Part shown: positions 17,574 to 26,500 of the stretch, one piece after another | How the letters are laid out: each line of letters begins with the position of its first letter | Position numbering within the stretch: the stretch's first letter is position 1 | Assembly: GCA_030824115.1 (NCBI GenBank) | Contig: JAVBYI010000005.1 | Span: 1-64,000, forward strand | DNA: 64,000 bases | Reading direction: 5' to 3' | DNA from: Rhodocyclaceae bacterium | Lineage (GTDB): Bacteria > Pseudomonadota > Gammaproteobacteria > Burkholderiales > Rhodocyclaceae | The notes under the pieces: generated by a model | Database searches by the model: none | What the model was told of the DNA's origin: nothing | Seen by the model: the letters and a program-made list of their open reading frames with translations, nothing else | Position numbers and translations under genes: made by a program

Positions 17574-18785
17574 AACCAGTCCGTCAGCCAGCTTGGGCTC
17601 GAACCACGTTGATTTGGGCGGCATGACATTGTTGCTGTCCGCCACGGCCATCAGGTGATCCATGCGGGTCGGGTACATGGCGAAGGCTGCGGCCATCTCG
17701 CCGGAATTGACGCGTTTTTCCAGTTCGACCAAACCACGGACGCCACCAACGAAATCGATGCGCTTGTCGCGACGCAGATCGGTGATGCCGAGAATTGGCC
17801 CGAGCACGTGATCGGAAAGCAGCGAAACATCGAGGCCGGCGACCGGGTCTTTCGAGAACAGCTTGGGATCGAGGTTGAGCCGATACCAGCGGCCGGGCAG
17901 ATACAGCCCGACCTCGCCGGGGCAGGCGGGCTTGACGGCATCACAGGCGGGCGAGACCAGAAACTTTTCTTCAAGCCGCTTGAGAAACTCGTCAGCTGTC
18001 AGCCCATTGAGATCCTTCACGACCCGGTTGTAGTCATAAATCTTCATCTGGTGGTGCGGAAAGATCACGGCCAGGAAGTAGTCGGAGGAGAGTGCGCAGC
18101 CTTCCTGACGACGTGACGCTGCCACGCGCGAGGCAGCCGCCGAGCGGTGATGGCCATCGGCGATGTAGAGCGATTCCATGCCGTCAAAGCAGCGTGTGAT
18201 CGCCTCGGTCTTGGCGGCATCGTTGCACACCCAGATCTGGTGGCGAATGCCATCGTCGGCCGTTACGTCAGCAGCAGGTTCACCCGCTGAGATTTCGGCG
18301 ATCAGGGCATCGGCTGCGGCCGAGGCCGGATAGGCCAGCAACACCGGGCCGGTCTGGGCGTTGGTCGCCTCGATCTGGCGCACGCGGTCATCTTCCTTGT
18401 CCGGGCGTGTGAACTCGTGCTTGCGGATGCGGTTGGCGTCGTAGCAGCTGACGGAGGCGCTGGCGACCAGGCCGGTCTGCACATGGGATCCCATGGTGAG
18501 GCGATAGGCGTAGTAGCACGGCGTGTCATCGCGTGTGAGCACACCTTCGCCGGTCATGCGCGCGAGGTTTTCGGCGGCCTTGGCATATACCGCCGGATCG
18601 TAGGGATCGGTGTCGGGCGGGAGGTCGATCTCCGGCTTGGAAATGTGCAGGAAGGACCACGGCTTGCCATCCCCACGGACGCGTGCCTCTTCAGAGGAAA
18701 GCACATCATAAGGTGGGGCGGCAATTTCGCCAGCGCGCCCCGGCGCGGGACGCAGGCCGCGAAAGGGTTTGATCAAGGTCGTCAT
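17556..18785 (-). CDS. DUF1015-family protein
   Basis: A 409-residue cytoplasmic protein of unknown biochemical function found in many bacteria. It shows the family features IKPFRGLRPAPG at the start, APPYDVLSSEEA, a central ADGHHRSAAA and an HPH/H-rich segment FPHHQMKIYDYNRVV. The start codon overlaps the stop of the upstream DAHP synthase gene by one base (TGATG), so the two are translationally coupled. Its 3' end overlaps that of tatD. No function should be inferred from the neighbour alone. Confidence 0.82.
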   Translation of the reverse strand: MTTLIKPFRGLRPAPGRAGEIAAPPYDVLSSEEARVRGDGKPWSFLHISKPEIDLPPDTDPYDPAVYAKAAENLARMTGEGVLTRDDTPCYYAYRLTMGSHVQTGLVASASVSCYDANRIRKHEFTRPDKEDDRVRQIEATNAQTGPVLLAYPASAAADALIAEISAGEPAADVTADDGIRHQIWVCNDAAKTEAITRCFDGMESLYIADGHHRSAAASRVAASRRQEGCALSSDYFLAVIFPHHQMKIYDYNRVVKDLNGLTADEFLKRLEEKFLVSPACDAVKPACPGEVGLYLPGRWYRLNLDPKLFSKDPVAGLDVSLLSDHVLGPILGITDLRRDKRIDFVGGVRGLVELEKRVNSGEMAAAFAMYPTRMDHLMAVADSNNVMPPKSTWFEPKLADGLVSHVLD

Positions 18786-19855
18786 CAGCTTGCCTTTCGT
18801 CCTGCCAAAGGGCCGCGCAGGATATCGTGGGCCTCACGGATTATTTTCTCGGTGGTCGCCCAATCGACACAGGCATCGGTGACCGAGCAGCCATATTTGA
18901 GTTGCGACAGATCATCGGGGATCGACTGGTTGCCGGCCTCGATGTTGCTCTCGATCATCAGGCCGACAATCGATTTGTTGCCGAGGCGAATCTGGTTCAC
19001 CACGTCGTGCATCACCAGCGGCTGTAGCTCCGGCTTCTTGTAACTATTGGCATGGGAACAGTCGACAACGATGTTCTGCGCCAGCTTGGCCTTGGTCAGT
19101 GCGGCTTCCGCCAGCGCGATGCTGACGGTATCGTAATTCGGCCGGTCACCGCCGCCGCGTAATACCAGATGGCCGTAGCGGTTGCCACGCGTACGCGTCA
19201 CGGAAGAGCGGCCCTGGCTGTTGATGCCGAGGAAGCTGTGCGGCTTGGAGGCCGAGATGATTGCGTTGGTGGCGGCATCGAGCGAGCCGTCGGTGCCGTT
19301 CTTGAAACCGACCGGCGTCGATAGGCCCGAGGACATCTCGCGGTGGGTCTGCGATTCCGAGGTGCGCGCGCCGATGGCGGTCCAGGCAATCAGGTCGCCG
19401 AGATACTGCGGCGAAATCGGGTCGAGCGCCTCGGTGCCGGCCGGCAGGCCGATTTCATTGACGGCGAGCAGAAATTCGCGCGCCTTCTGGATGCCCTCTT
19501 CGATGTGGAAGCTGTCGTCCATGCGCGGGTCGTTGATGTAACCCTTCCAGCCGGTCGACGTGCGCGGTTTCTCGAAATAGACGCGCATCACCAGCAGCAT
19601 CGTGTCCGCGACTTCGTTGGCCAGCGCTTTCAGTCGGCGCGCATAGTCGAGGCCGGCCACCGGATCATGAATGGAGCAGGGGCCGACGACGACGAACAGG
19701 CGTGGGTCTCTGCGATCCAGCATTGCCTCAATGGCACGCCGTCCTGCCAGCACCGACTTTTCGGCGGTTTCGCTCATTGGCACGCGAGCGTGGATTTCCT
19801 CCGGCGTGGGCATCGGGTCGAAGGCTTCGATATTGAGGTTTTCGGTTTGTTGCAT
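18785..19855 (-). CDS. aroG: 3-deoxy-D-arabino-heptulosonate 7-phosphate synthase (class I)
   Basis: The first enzyme of the shikimate pathway, joining PEP and erythrose 4-phosphate. Motifs are VVGPCSIHDP, RVYFEKPRTSTGWKG, AWTAIGARTSESQTHRE, GFKNGTDG, VDCSHANSYK and IESNIEAGNQ. The start MQQTENLNIE at 19855 gives 356 residues, close to the E. coli AroG/F/H enzymes. Which aromatic amino acid inhibits it cannot be read with certainty. Copy 4 of the 24-bp repeat lies 39 bases upstream of the start. Confidence 0.92.
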   Translation of the reverse strand: MQQTENLNIEAFDPMPTPEEIHARVPMSETAEKSVLAGRRAIEAMLDRRDPRLFVVVGPCSIHDPVAGLDYARRLKALANEVADTMLLVMRVYFEKPRTSTGWKGYINDPRMDDSFHIEEGIQKAREFLLAVNEIGLPAGTEALDPISPQYLGDLIAWTAIGARTSESQTHREMSSGLSTPVGFKNGTDGSLDAATNAIISASKPHSFLGINSQGRSSVTRTRGNRYGHLVLRGGGDRPNYDTVSIALAEAALTKAKLAQNIVVDCSHANSYKKPELQPLVMHDVVNQIRLGNKSIVGLMIESNIEAGNQSIPDDLSQLKYGCSVTDACVDWATTEKIIREAHDILRGPLAGRKAS

Positions 19856-19894
19856 GGTGGGCGGCGCAAGATAAGGCAAAGCGCGGATTCTACC

Positions 19895-19918
19895 GCCGTC
19901 CCGCCAGCGCCGACTTTT
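19895..19918 (+). repeat. Interspersed 24-bp repeat, copy 4 (upstream of aroG)
   Basis: GCCGTC, CC, then GCCAGCGCCGACTTTT, the commonest form. It is intergenic, at the left edge of the Fic/HEPN/DUF262 island. Confidence 0.85.
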
Positions 19919-19923
19919 CGGCT

Positions 19924-19980
19924 CATTCGGCTGGCGCTTTAGCCTCATAAAATGAGCCGAATAATGCTAGGATTCGGCTC
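19924..19980. promoter_or_regulatory. Palindromic half-sites upstream of the fic gene
   Basis: A perfect 9-bp inverted repeat (GAGCCGAAT at 19954-19962, ATTCGGCTC at 19972-19980) with a 9-base spacer lies 24 bases before the Fic start codon. A further copy of ATTCGGCT is at 19925-19932. The arrangement suggests an operator for a DNA-binding autoregulator, possibly the C-terminal helical region of the Fic protein itself. No -10/-35 pair is certain here. Confidence 0.6.
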
Positions 19981-20004
19981 AACTGATTTCCACGTCACGA
20001 GCCA

Positions 20005-21168
20005 ATGCCCAGCTGGATCTGGCAACACCCCGACTGGCCGCGCCTTACCTGGCAGGCCGATGCGCTGGCGCCCCTGCTGCGCCAGGTGACGCTTGCGCAA
20101 GGCGCATTGCTGGGCCGCGCTCAGGGCTCCGAGCCTGAGTTGCGTGCCGCATTCACGCTCGATGCCTTGCTGCGGAACATCGTCGATTCCAGCGCCATCG
20201 AAGGCGAAACCCTGAATGTTGGCTCGGTGCGCTCCAGCATCGCCCGCCGGCTCGGACTGGCGGACGGCGGCATCCCTGCTGAAGCCCGCAGCGAAGGGCT
20301 GGCGCGGATGATGTGGGACGCGACCGCTAACCTCGATGCCCCGCTCACCGCCGCTCGCCTGTTGCAGTGGCACGCGGGTCTGTTCGCGGGCGATGCCGGC
20401 GACGCCAACCTTACCGGTCGCCCACTGCGCATTGGCGACTGGCGCGGCACTGACACCATGCAAGTCGTCTCAGGCCGCATCGACCGCCCCACCGTGCATT
20501 TCGAAGCGCCGCCGCGTGCGGGGCTGGAAGCGCGCATCACCGATTTTCTCGACTGGTTCAACAGCACCCGCGATGATGCGGCGCTCGACCCGCTGCTGCG
20601 CGCCGCGCTGGCCCACTTCTGGTTCGTCACCCTGCATCCCTTCGATGACGGCAACGGGCGTATCACTCGCGCACTCACCGATCTCGCGCTGGCCCAGGGC
20701 GAACGGCAGAGCATCCGCTTCTATGCCATGTCGGTCGCCATCCTCGCCGACCGCAAGGGCTACTACGCCCAGCTCGAAGCCGCGCAGAAAATGACCGCCG
20801 CCGCCGCGCCGCTCGACCTCACCCCCTGGCTGCGCTGGTTTCTGCTCACCCTGTTGCGCGCCATCGAAACCGCCACCCAACAAATCGACCGCGTCCTCGG
20901 CAAAAGCCGTTACTGGCTGCAACACCGTGCGCAGGGCCTGAGTGCCGAGCAGATCAAGGTGCTCAACCGCCTGCTCGACGGCAACCAACCCGAGCGTGAT
21001 GGCTTTGCCCACGGTATCAACGCCGCCCAATATCAGGCCGTCGCCAAAGTCTCCAAAGCCACCGCCACCCGCCATCTGGCCGACCTGGTCGCCAAGGGCT
21101 GCCTCGTAAAGCTTCCCGGCGGCGGTCGTTCCACCCGTTACCGGATTGCCTGGCCGGCACTGCCATGA
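20005..21168 (+). CDS. Fic-family protein with DUF4172-like N terminus
   Basis: A predicted nucleotidyl (AMP) transferase. The core motif HPFDDGNGR at 211-219 has the catalytic histidine and the phosphate-binding residues. An inhibitory-helix type motif SSAIEGE is at 62-68, so the enzyme should be held inactive in cis. The N terminus WIWQHPDWPRLTW resembles the DUF4172 domain of this subfamily. The C terminus (about 300-387) looks like a winged helix (VSKATATRHLADLVAKGCLV...GRSTRYRIA) and could bind the palindrome just upstream. It sits at the left of a small accessory island. Target protein unknown. Confidence 0.88.
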   Translation: MPSWIWQHPDWPRLTWQADALAPLLRQVTLAQGALLGRAQGSEPELRAAFTLDALLRNIVDSSAIEGETLNVGSVRSSIARRLGLADGGIPAEARSEGLARMMWDATANLDAPLTAARLLQWHAGLFAGDAGDANLTGRPLRIGDWRGTDTMQVVSGRIDRPTVHFEAPPRAGLEARITDFLDWFNSTRDDAALDPLLRAALAHFWFVTLHPFDDGNGRITRALTDLALAQGERQSIRFYAMSVAILADRKGYYAQLEAAQKMTAAAAPLDLTPWLRWFLLTLLRAIETATQQIDRVLGKSRYWLQHRAQGLSAEQIKVLNRLLDGNQPERDGFAHGINAAQYQAVAKVSKATATRHLADLVAKGCLVKLPGGGRSTRYRIAWPALP

Positions 21169-21175
21169 TGGGCAC

Positions 21176-21199
21176 GCCGTCCCGCCAGCGCCGATTTTT
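21176..21199 (+). repeat. Interspersed 24-bp repeat, copy 5 (after fic)
   Basis: GCCGTC, CC, then GCCAGCGCCGATTTTT; one base differs from the commonest form. It starts 8 bases after the fic stop codon. Confidence 0.8.
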
Positions 21200-21265
21200 T
21201 ACGGCGTTGGCTGTCTGTACGCCCATCTGGCCTGCTCGACTTGGTCGGCACTGGGGAAGACTACG

Positions 21266-21391
21266 ATGCCGCGCATCGGGCGGGCAAGCTTGTTCGGATA
21301 TCGTGTATTGCGTGTAGTCTTCAACGAAACACACAACCCGCTCCACGTCGTAACGGCCTATTTTGATCGGACCATGAAAGGCAAGCTATGA
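21266..21391 (+). pseudogene. Possible remnant of a DUF4258-like gene
   Basis: A 41-codon reading frame (GYRVLRVVFNETHNPLHVVTAYF) that resembles the C-terminal strands of short DUF4258-type proteins, which often precede DUF2283 genes. About half of a normal DUF4258 domain is missing at the N terminus. Its stop overlaps the DUF2283 start (ATGA), as intact pairs do. It may be a decayed toxin-like partner. The identification rests on a short stretch and on the neighbour. Confidence 0.4.
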
Positions 21392-21579
21392 AAATCGAAT
21401 ATGACCCGGAAGTTGACGCACTTTATGTGCGGCTGAACGAAAACAAAGTCATCGAATCCGAGCAGGTGCAGCCGGGCATCGTGTTGGATTTCGACGAAGC
21501 CGGTACGGTGGTGGGTGTCGAGGTCTTGTCCGTTTCGAAACGCTCAACCACATCGCCGCCGATGAAGATCGCAGCTTGA
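21388..21579 (+). CDS. DUF2283-family small protein
   Basis: A 63-residue protein with the family signature MKIEYDPEVDALYVRL and PGIVLDFDEAGTVVGVEVLSVSKR. Function is unknown. These genes often travel with DUF4258 genes in mobile regions, and here a truncated candidate for that partner overlaps its start. A strong UUCG hairpin follows the stop. Confidence 0.85.
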   Translation: MKIEYDPEVDALYVRLNENKVIESEQVQPGIVLDFDEAGTVVGVEVLSVSKRSTTSPPMKIAA

Positions 21580-21599
21580 GTTATCCCCGGTTTCTGTGA

Positions 21600-21625
21600 G
21601 TAAAGCCCGCTTCGGCGGGCTTTAC
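21600..21625. terminator. Hairpin terminator with TTCG loop
   Basis: A perfect 11-bp inverted repeat (GTAAAGCCCGC at 21600-21610, GCGGGCTTTAC at 21615-21625) around a TTCG tetraloop, lying 20 bases after the DUF2283 stop. The run after it on the plus strand is only moderately T-rich (CTTTCC). It may also stop transcription from the HEPN gene on the other strand. Confidence 0.65.
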
Positions 21626-21718
21626 CTTTCCTGATCGGCAGAACTTTGAATCTGGCACCTATTAGCCCCCCTGTTGCTGCGGCTATTCGGCCCTTGCTGG
21701 CGCTCAAGTGACGAACAG

Positions 21719-22354
21719 TTATTGAACCGCCAACTCGCCAAGCATTCGCATATCTTCCAGCCAGAATAGAAATGCAAAGCTCTTACTTTGCTCTTCTAGC
21801 CATAGCAGCGCCTCTGACGGATGCCGAAGCCTTGCTACTTGGTAATACGGCCGAAGGGCCAGTACGTTGGCAGTATTCTGATGGTGTCGATGTGCAGTGG
21901 CGTTGCGCACAGTCTGCAGATGTGAAATATATGAGTCAGCACCGAACGAACTGGCCAGCGTATCTTTGTTGTCGAGGTCTAGTGCGTTGATAACAACGTT
22001 GAGCTTGTTTGGGTCTCCCCAAGTTGGTTCGATTCTGAGATCCGAATTTGTACCGCCCAGTACGGGGGGGCGATCTTTTGTGACACGAGTCGCAATGTGT
22101 GAAACCTCTTCCCAACTACCTGCGCATGGAGTGAGATTAACGCCGCCCGCAGTTATTGCGCCCAGAGCCGAATCGATCACAACGGATCGGCAGAATCTCC
22201 CCCAGTATTGCCACGTTGCCGATGACAAGCCTTCGAGGAACATCCAGTGCGAATGATCCAAGCGGGAAGGCATCGACGACTGGAATGAAGTAAAACGATC
22301 TTCGACAAGGTCTAGCCGAGCCACTAGCTTGTTGAAGTGTGTCAGGAGCTCCAT
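21719..22354 (-). CDS. Candidate HEPN-domain protein paired with DUF262
   Basis: A 211-residue protein I cannot place in a named family by sequence alone. It is largely helical and contains RNATAH at 150-155, a match to the R-x4-H active-site motif of HEPN ribonucleases with the usual polar residue after the arginine, followed by more histidines. The start lies 7 bases after the DUF262 stop, so the two are one transcript. HEPN proteins next to DUF262 proteins are known from bacterial conflict systems. RNase or toxin activity is inference. Confidence 0.55.
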   Translation of the reverse strand: MELLTHFNKLVARLDLVEDRFTSFQSSMPSRLDHSHWMFLEGLSSATWQYWGRFCRSVVIDSALGAITAGGVNLTPCAGSWEEVSHIATRVTKDRPPVLGGTNSDLRIEPTWGDPNKLNVVINALDLDNKDTLASSFGADSYISHLQTVRNATAHRHHQNTANVLALRPYYQVARLRHPSEALLWLEEQSKSFAFLFWLEDMRMLGELAVQ

Positions 22355-22361
22355 TGCAGCA

Positions 22362-23420
22362 TTAAACGGCGAGTTCCCCTCTCAGAGCTTTAGCTAGGAA
22401 CTGCACTCGCTTGATTCGGCTTGGTTTGCGCGTTGTAGCACCCTCAACCGCAAGCACATAGTCCTTGAATGACCCTTCCAAGTCGTGGCTTTCATGGGCT
22501 AGAGAAAGTGCCCGCAGTTGTTCTCGTGCTGCATCGATATCAGTGTAGTAACGACCAATCGGGGCTAGGGCGATCTCGTTGTCCACATCAGGGAGGCCAA
22601 CCTTGTTGTGAATGCAGGCGCAAAACAGTGCGTGGATTGTGTAGGCCTTCATCAGGTACGAATCCTTGAAGTCCGTCAACTGTTGGGCCAAGAATTCAAA
22701 GAACTCACGAATCAGTTGCCCGTACTCAGCTTCCTTTAGGAAAGCCTCGTCACTGCCCGCGTACAGGTCATTGAGGAGCTTTGGGCTTGTGCTCACCAGT
22801 CCCTTTTCGAGCGACAGCACCATCTCTGTAATTAGTTCGGCATCGGCCATTCGCACGATCTGCCGATTCGTCAGAATATTGAAGCCAACGAAAGTAGCTG
22901 AGAACTCATCTGTGAGGCGGTTGACGAACCACTTGAAGTCGCCGTGAAACTGAGCGTGGCGCTTTTCAGCCTCGTTGAGCGGCAACGTGTAAGCGTTCAT
23001 CCGGCGGAACATCTCAAGGATGTCTCCTTTGGTCGCATTGCGAATCACGTCCACCGGAACCGGATTAGAGAGGAACCCAAGTTGTGTCTCTTCCGGCAAA
23101 TCACTGAATGACATGCCCGTGTACTGCCGAGATACGGAAGTCAGGCTGAACTTGTTGTTGATGAAATCAATGATCGATGTGATCCGCTGCTGGCCATCAA
23201 CAATCTCTCGTACCACCTTGCGAGATGAGCGATCGAGAGATTCGGAAAAATATAGTTTCGGAAAAGGGAACCCAGTTAGCATCGTGTCGATGAAGTAACT
23301 CCGGGCACTCGATGGCCATAAGCCTGCGCCACGCTGGTAGCTCTTGTTAACCACGAGGTCTTTGCGGTTGAGCATGTCGCGGAGCTCTGCAACAGAGTAA
23401 GTGTTGTTGTCGAGTTTCAT
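22362..23420 (-). CDS. DUF262 (ParB-like nuclease fold) protein
   Basis: A 352-residue protein with the DUF262 hallmarks: an N-terminal YQRG at 28-31 and VDGQQRIT at 74-81. A long helical region follows (residues 100-350). No DUF1524 HNH domain is fused, unlike GmrSD or SspE types. DUF262 domains hydrolyse nucleotides or bind DNA in restriction of modified DNA. It is the first gene of a two-gene unit with the HEPN candidate. Base composition here looks lower in GC than the flanking housekeeping genes, which suggests transfer. Confidence 0.85.
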   Translation of the reverse strand: MKLDNNTYSVAELRDMLNRKDLVVNKSYQRGAGLWPSSARSYFIDTMLTGFPFPKLYFSESLDRSSRKVVREIVDGQQRITSIIDFINNKFSLTSVSRQYTGMSFSDLPEETQLGFLSNPVPVDVIRNATKGDILEMFRRMNAYTLPLNEAEKRHAQFHGDFKWFVNRLTDEFSATFVGFNILTNRQIVRMADAELITEMVLSLEKGLVSTSPKLLNDLYAGSDEAFLKEAEYGQLIREFFEFLAQQLTDFKDSYLMKAYTIHALFCACIHNKVGLPDVDNEIALAPIGRYYTDIDAAREQLRALSLAHESHDLEGSFKDYVLAVEGATTRKPSRIKRVQFLAKALRGELAV

Positions 23421-23531
23421 GTTTCCTACCTGAGCTGTGATGCGAACGGATTATTGTACCTTTGGACATTGGGAACCCGGCGAGGTTGACTATCAGTTTC
23501 CGCCAAACATCAGCCGTACCTACATTCCGTC

Positions 23532-23555
23532 GCCGTCCCGCCAGCGCCGACTTTT
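23532..23555 (+). repeat. Interspersed 24-bp repeat, copy 6 (at the mfd stop)
   Basis: GCCGTC, CC, then GCCAGCGCCGACTTTT. Its last two bases form part of the mfd stop codon on the minus strand, so the gene end and the repeat are fused. Confidence 0.85.
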
Positions 23556-26500
23556 ACGGCTTCAGCCGCTTGAACAATTCTTTCACCGCGCCAACGCGAT
23601 CTTTGAGCGTGCCGGTCGCCTTCTGCCACGTCAATTTGTCCTGGCCGGCGAGTTTGAAGCTGCGGTCGTTCTGGATCAGCTTGATGATGACGAACGGGTC
23701 GATGGGGGGCTGGGGGGTGAATTGAAGCTGGATGGTGTTCGGCCCGGCGTCGAGTTTGGCGATGCCGAGCGGTTTGCCGAGCAGGCGCAGGCGGTGGGTT
23801 TCGACGAGGGCTTGGGTTTGCGCGGGCATTTCGCCGTAGCGGTCGATCAGTTCTTCCTGCATCAGGCGCAGGGCATCCTCGTCCTCGCAGTTGGCGAGGC
23901 GCTTGTAGAGCGTCAGGCGTTCGTGCACGTCCGGGCAGTAGGCGTCGGGTAGCAGGGCGGGGGCGCGCAGGTTGATTTCGGCGGTGATGGCGAGCGGCTG
24001 GGTGAGGTCGGGAATCGCCTTGCCGTCCTTGAGGGCGCGCACCGCGGCGTTGAGCATGTTGGTGTAGAGCGCGAAGCCGATTTCGTGGATTTCGCCGGAC
24101 TGGTTTTCGCCAAGCACTTCGCCGGCACCGCGAATTTCGAGGTCGTGCATGGCGAGGAAGAAGCCGGAGCCGAGTTCCTCCATCGCCTGGATGGCGTCGA
24201 GGCGGCGCTGTGCTTGCGTTGAGGGCTTGGCATGCTCGTCAGTGAGCAGGTAGGCGTAGGCTTGGTGGTGGCTGCGGCCGACGCGGCCGCGCAACTGGTG
24301 CAACTGCGCGAGGCCGAACTTGTCGGCGCGGTCGATGACAATGGTGTTGGCGTGCGGGTTGTCGATGCCGGTCTCGATGATGGTGGAGCACAGCAGCAGG
24401 TTGTGCTTCTGCTGGGTGAATTCGCGCATTACGCGTTCCAGTTCGCGCTCCGGCAACTGGCCGTGGCCGATGACGATGCGCGCTTCCGGCAACAGTTTTT
24501 CGAGGCGCTCCTTCATATTCTCGATGGTGTCGACTTCGTTGTGCAGGAAGTAGACCTGGCCGCCGCGCTTGAATTCGCGCAAGCAGGCTTCGCGCACCAG
24601 CCCGGTCGACCACTTGTGCACGAAGGTCTTGATCGCGAGCCGCTTTTGCGGCGGCGTGGCGATCACCGAGAAGTCGCGCAGCCCTTCGAGCGACAGGCCG
24701 AGCGTGCGCGGGATGGGCGTGGCGGTGAGGGTCAGCACGTCCACTTCGGCACGCAGGGCTTTCAACGCTTCTTTCTGTCGCACGCCGAAGCGATGTTCCT
24801 CGTCGATGATGACGAGGCCAAGGCGTGAGAATTTAACATCGGGTTGCAAGAGCCGATGCGTGCCGATGAGGATGTCGATCTTGCCCTGTTCCAGCAGCTG
24901 GATGGCCTCGGCCTGTTCCTGCTTCGACTTGAAGCGCGAGATTTCGGCAACCTTCACCGGCCAGTCGGCGAAGCGGTCGGCGAAGTTCTGGTAGTGCTGT
25001 TCGGCGAGCAGCGTGGTGGGGCAGAGCACGGCCACCTGCTTGCCGTCGGCGACGGCGACGAAGGCGGCACGCATGGCGACTTCGGTCTTACCGAAACCGA
25101 CGTCGCCGCAGACGAGGCGGTCCATCGGCTTGCCCGAGACCATGTCGGAGATGACCGCGCCGATGGCGGCGAGCTGGTCGGGTGTTTCTTCGAAGCCGAA
25201 GCCGGCGGCGAAGGACTCCAGATCGTGCGTTTTGAAATTGAATTCGTGACCCTTGCGCGCGGCGCGCTGGGCGTAGAGGTGCAGCAGCTCGGCGGCGGTG
25301 TCGCGCACCTGTTCGGCGGCTTTCTTCTTCGCCTTGTCCCACTGGCCGGAGCCGAGGGTGTGCAGTTGCACGGCTTCAGGATCGACGCCGCTGTAACGCG
25401 AGATGACGTCGAGTTGGGCCACCGGCACGTAGAGCTTGGCCTCGTTGGCGTATTCGAGCTGGAGAAACTCCGCGTCGCCATCGCCCAAGTCCATGTGCAC
25501 CAGGCCGAGGTAGCGGCCGATGCCGTGGTTCTCGTGTACTACCGGGTCGCCCACCTTGAGTTCGGAGAGGTCGCGCAGCCAGCCTTCGAGGTTGGCACGG
25601 CGGGCGTCCGAGCGTTTGTGGCGCGGACGGGCGGTGGCGGCGTACAGCTCATTTTCGGTGATGACCGCGAAATCGTCGAGTTTGAAGCCGCCGGAAATCG
25701 GCGCGTGGGCGAGGGTCAGCCGTGCTTCGCCAGCGATAAACGCGGCAAAGTCGGGGGCGATGGCGGCGGGCAGTTCGTGTTCGTTGAGATACTCGTGGAG
25801 CGTTTCGCGTCGGCCGGCCGATTCGGCCAGCAGCAGCACGCGACCGGGATAGCCGTCGAGGAAAGTGCGCAGTGCGGCGACGGGATCGTCGGCTTTGCGG
25901 TCGACAGAAACATTGGGCAGAGATGCCGTCTCGCCAGCGCCGACTTTTGCGACGTATTGCGCGAAGGTATTCGCCGCGATGAAGAATGGCTCATCACGCA
26001 GAAAAATATCCTGCGGCGGCAGCACGGGGCGCGAGCGGTCGCCGCCGAGCATCTTGTAGCGCGATTGCAGGTCGGTCCAGAATTCGCTGAGGGCGGCGGG
26101 CACATCGCCATGCAGCAGCAGCGTTGTATCTGGCGGCAGGTAGTCGAACAGCGTGGCTGTTTCTTCAAAGAACAGCGGCAGGTAGTACTCGATGCCGGCA
26201 GGCATGATGCCGTTGGAAACATCCTTGTAGAGCGCAATGCGCGAGGCGTCGCCCTCAAAAGTGTCGCGGAAGCGCTGGCGGAACATGGTGCGTCCTGCTT
26301 CGCCGGCGGGCATTTCGCGTGCCGGCAGCAGGCGGATTTCCGGCACCGGATAGAGCGTGCGCTGGCTGTCGACATCGAAGCTGCGCAGGGTTTCGATCTC
26401 GTCGTCGAACAGCTCGATGCGATAGGGCAGGGCCGTGCCCATCGGAAACAAATCGATCAACCCGCCGCGTACGCTGTATTCGCCCGCCGCGACGACCTGA

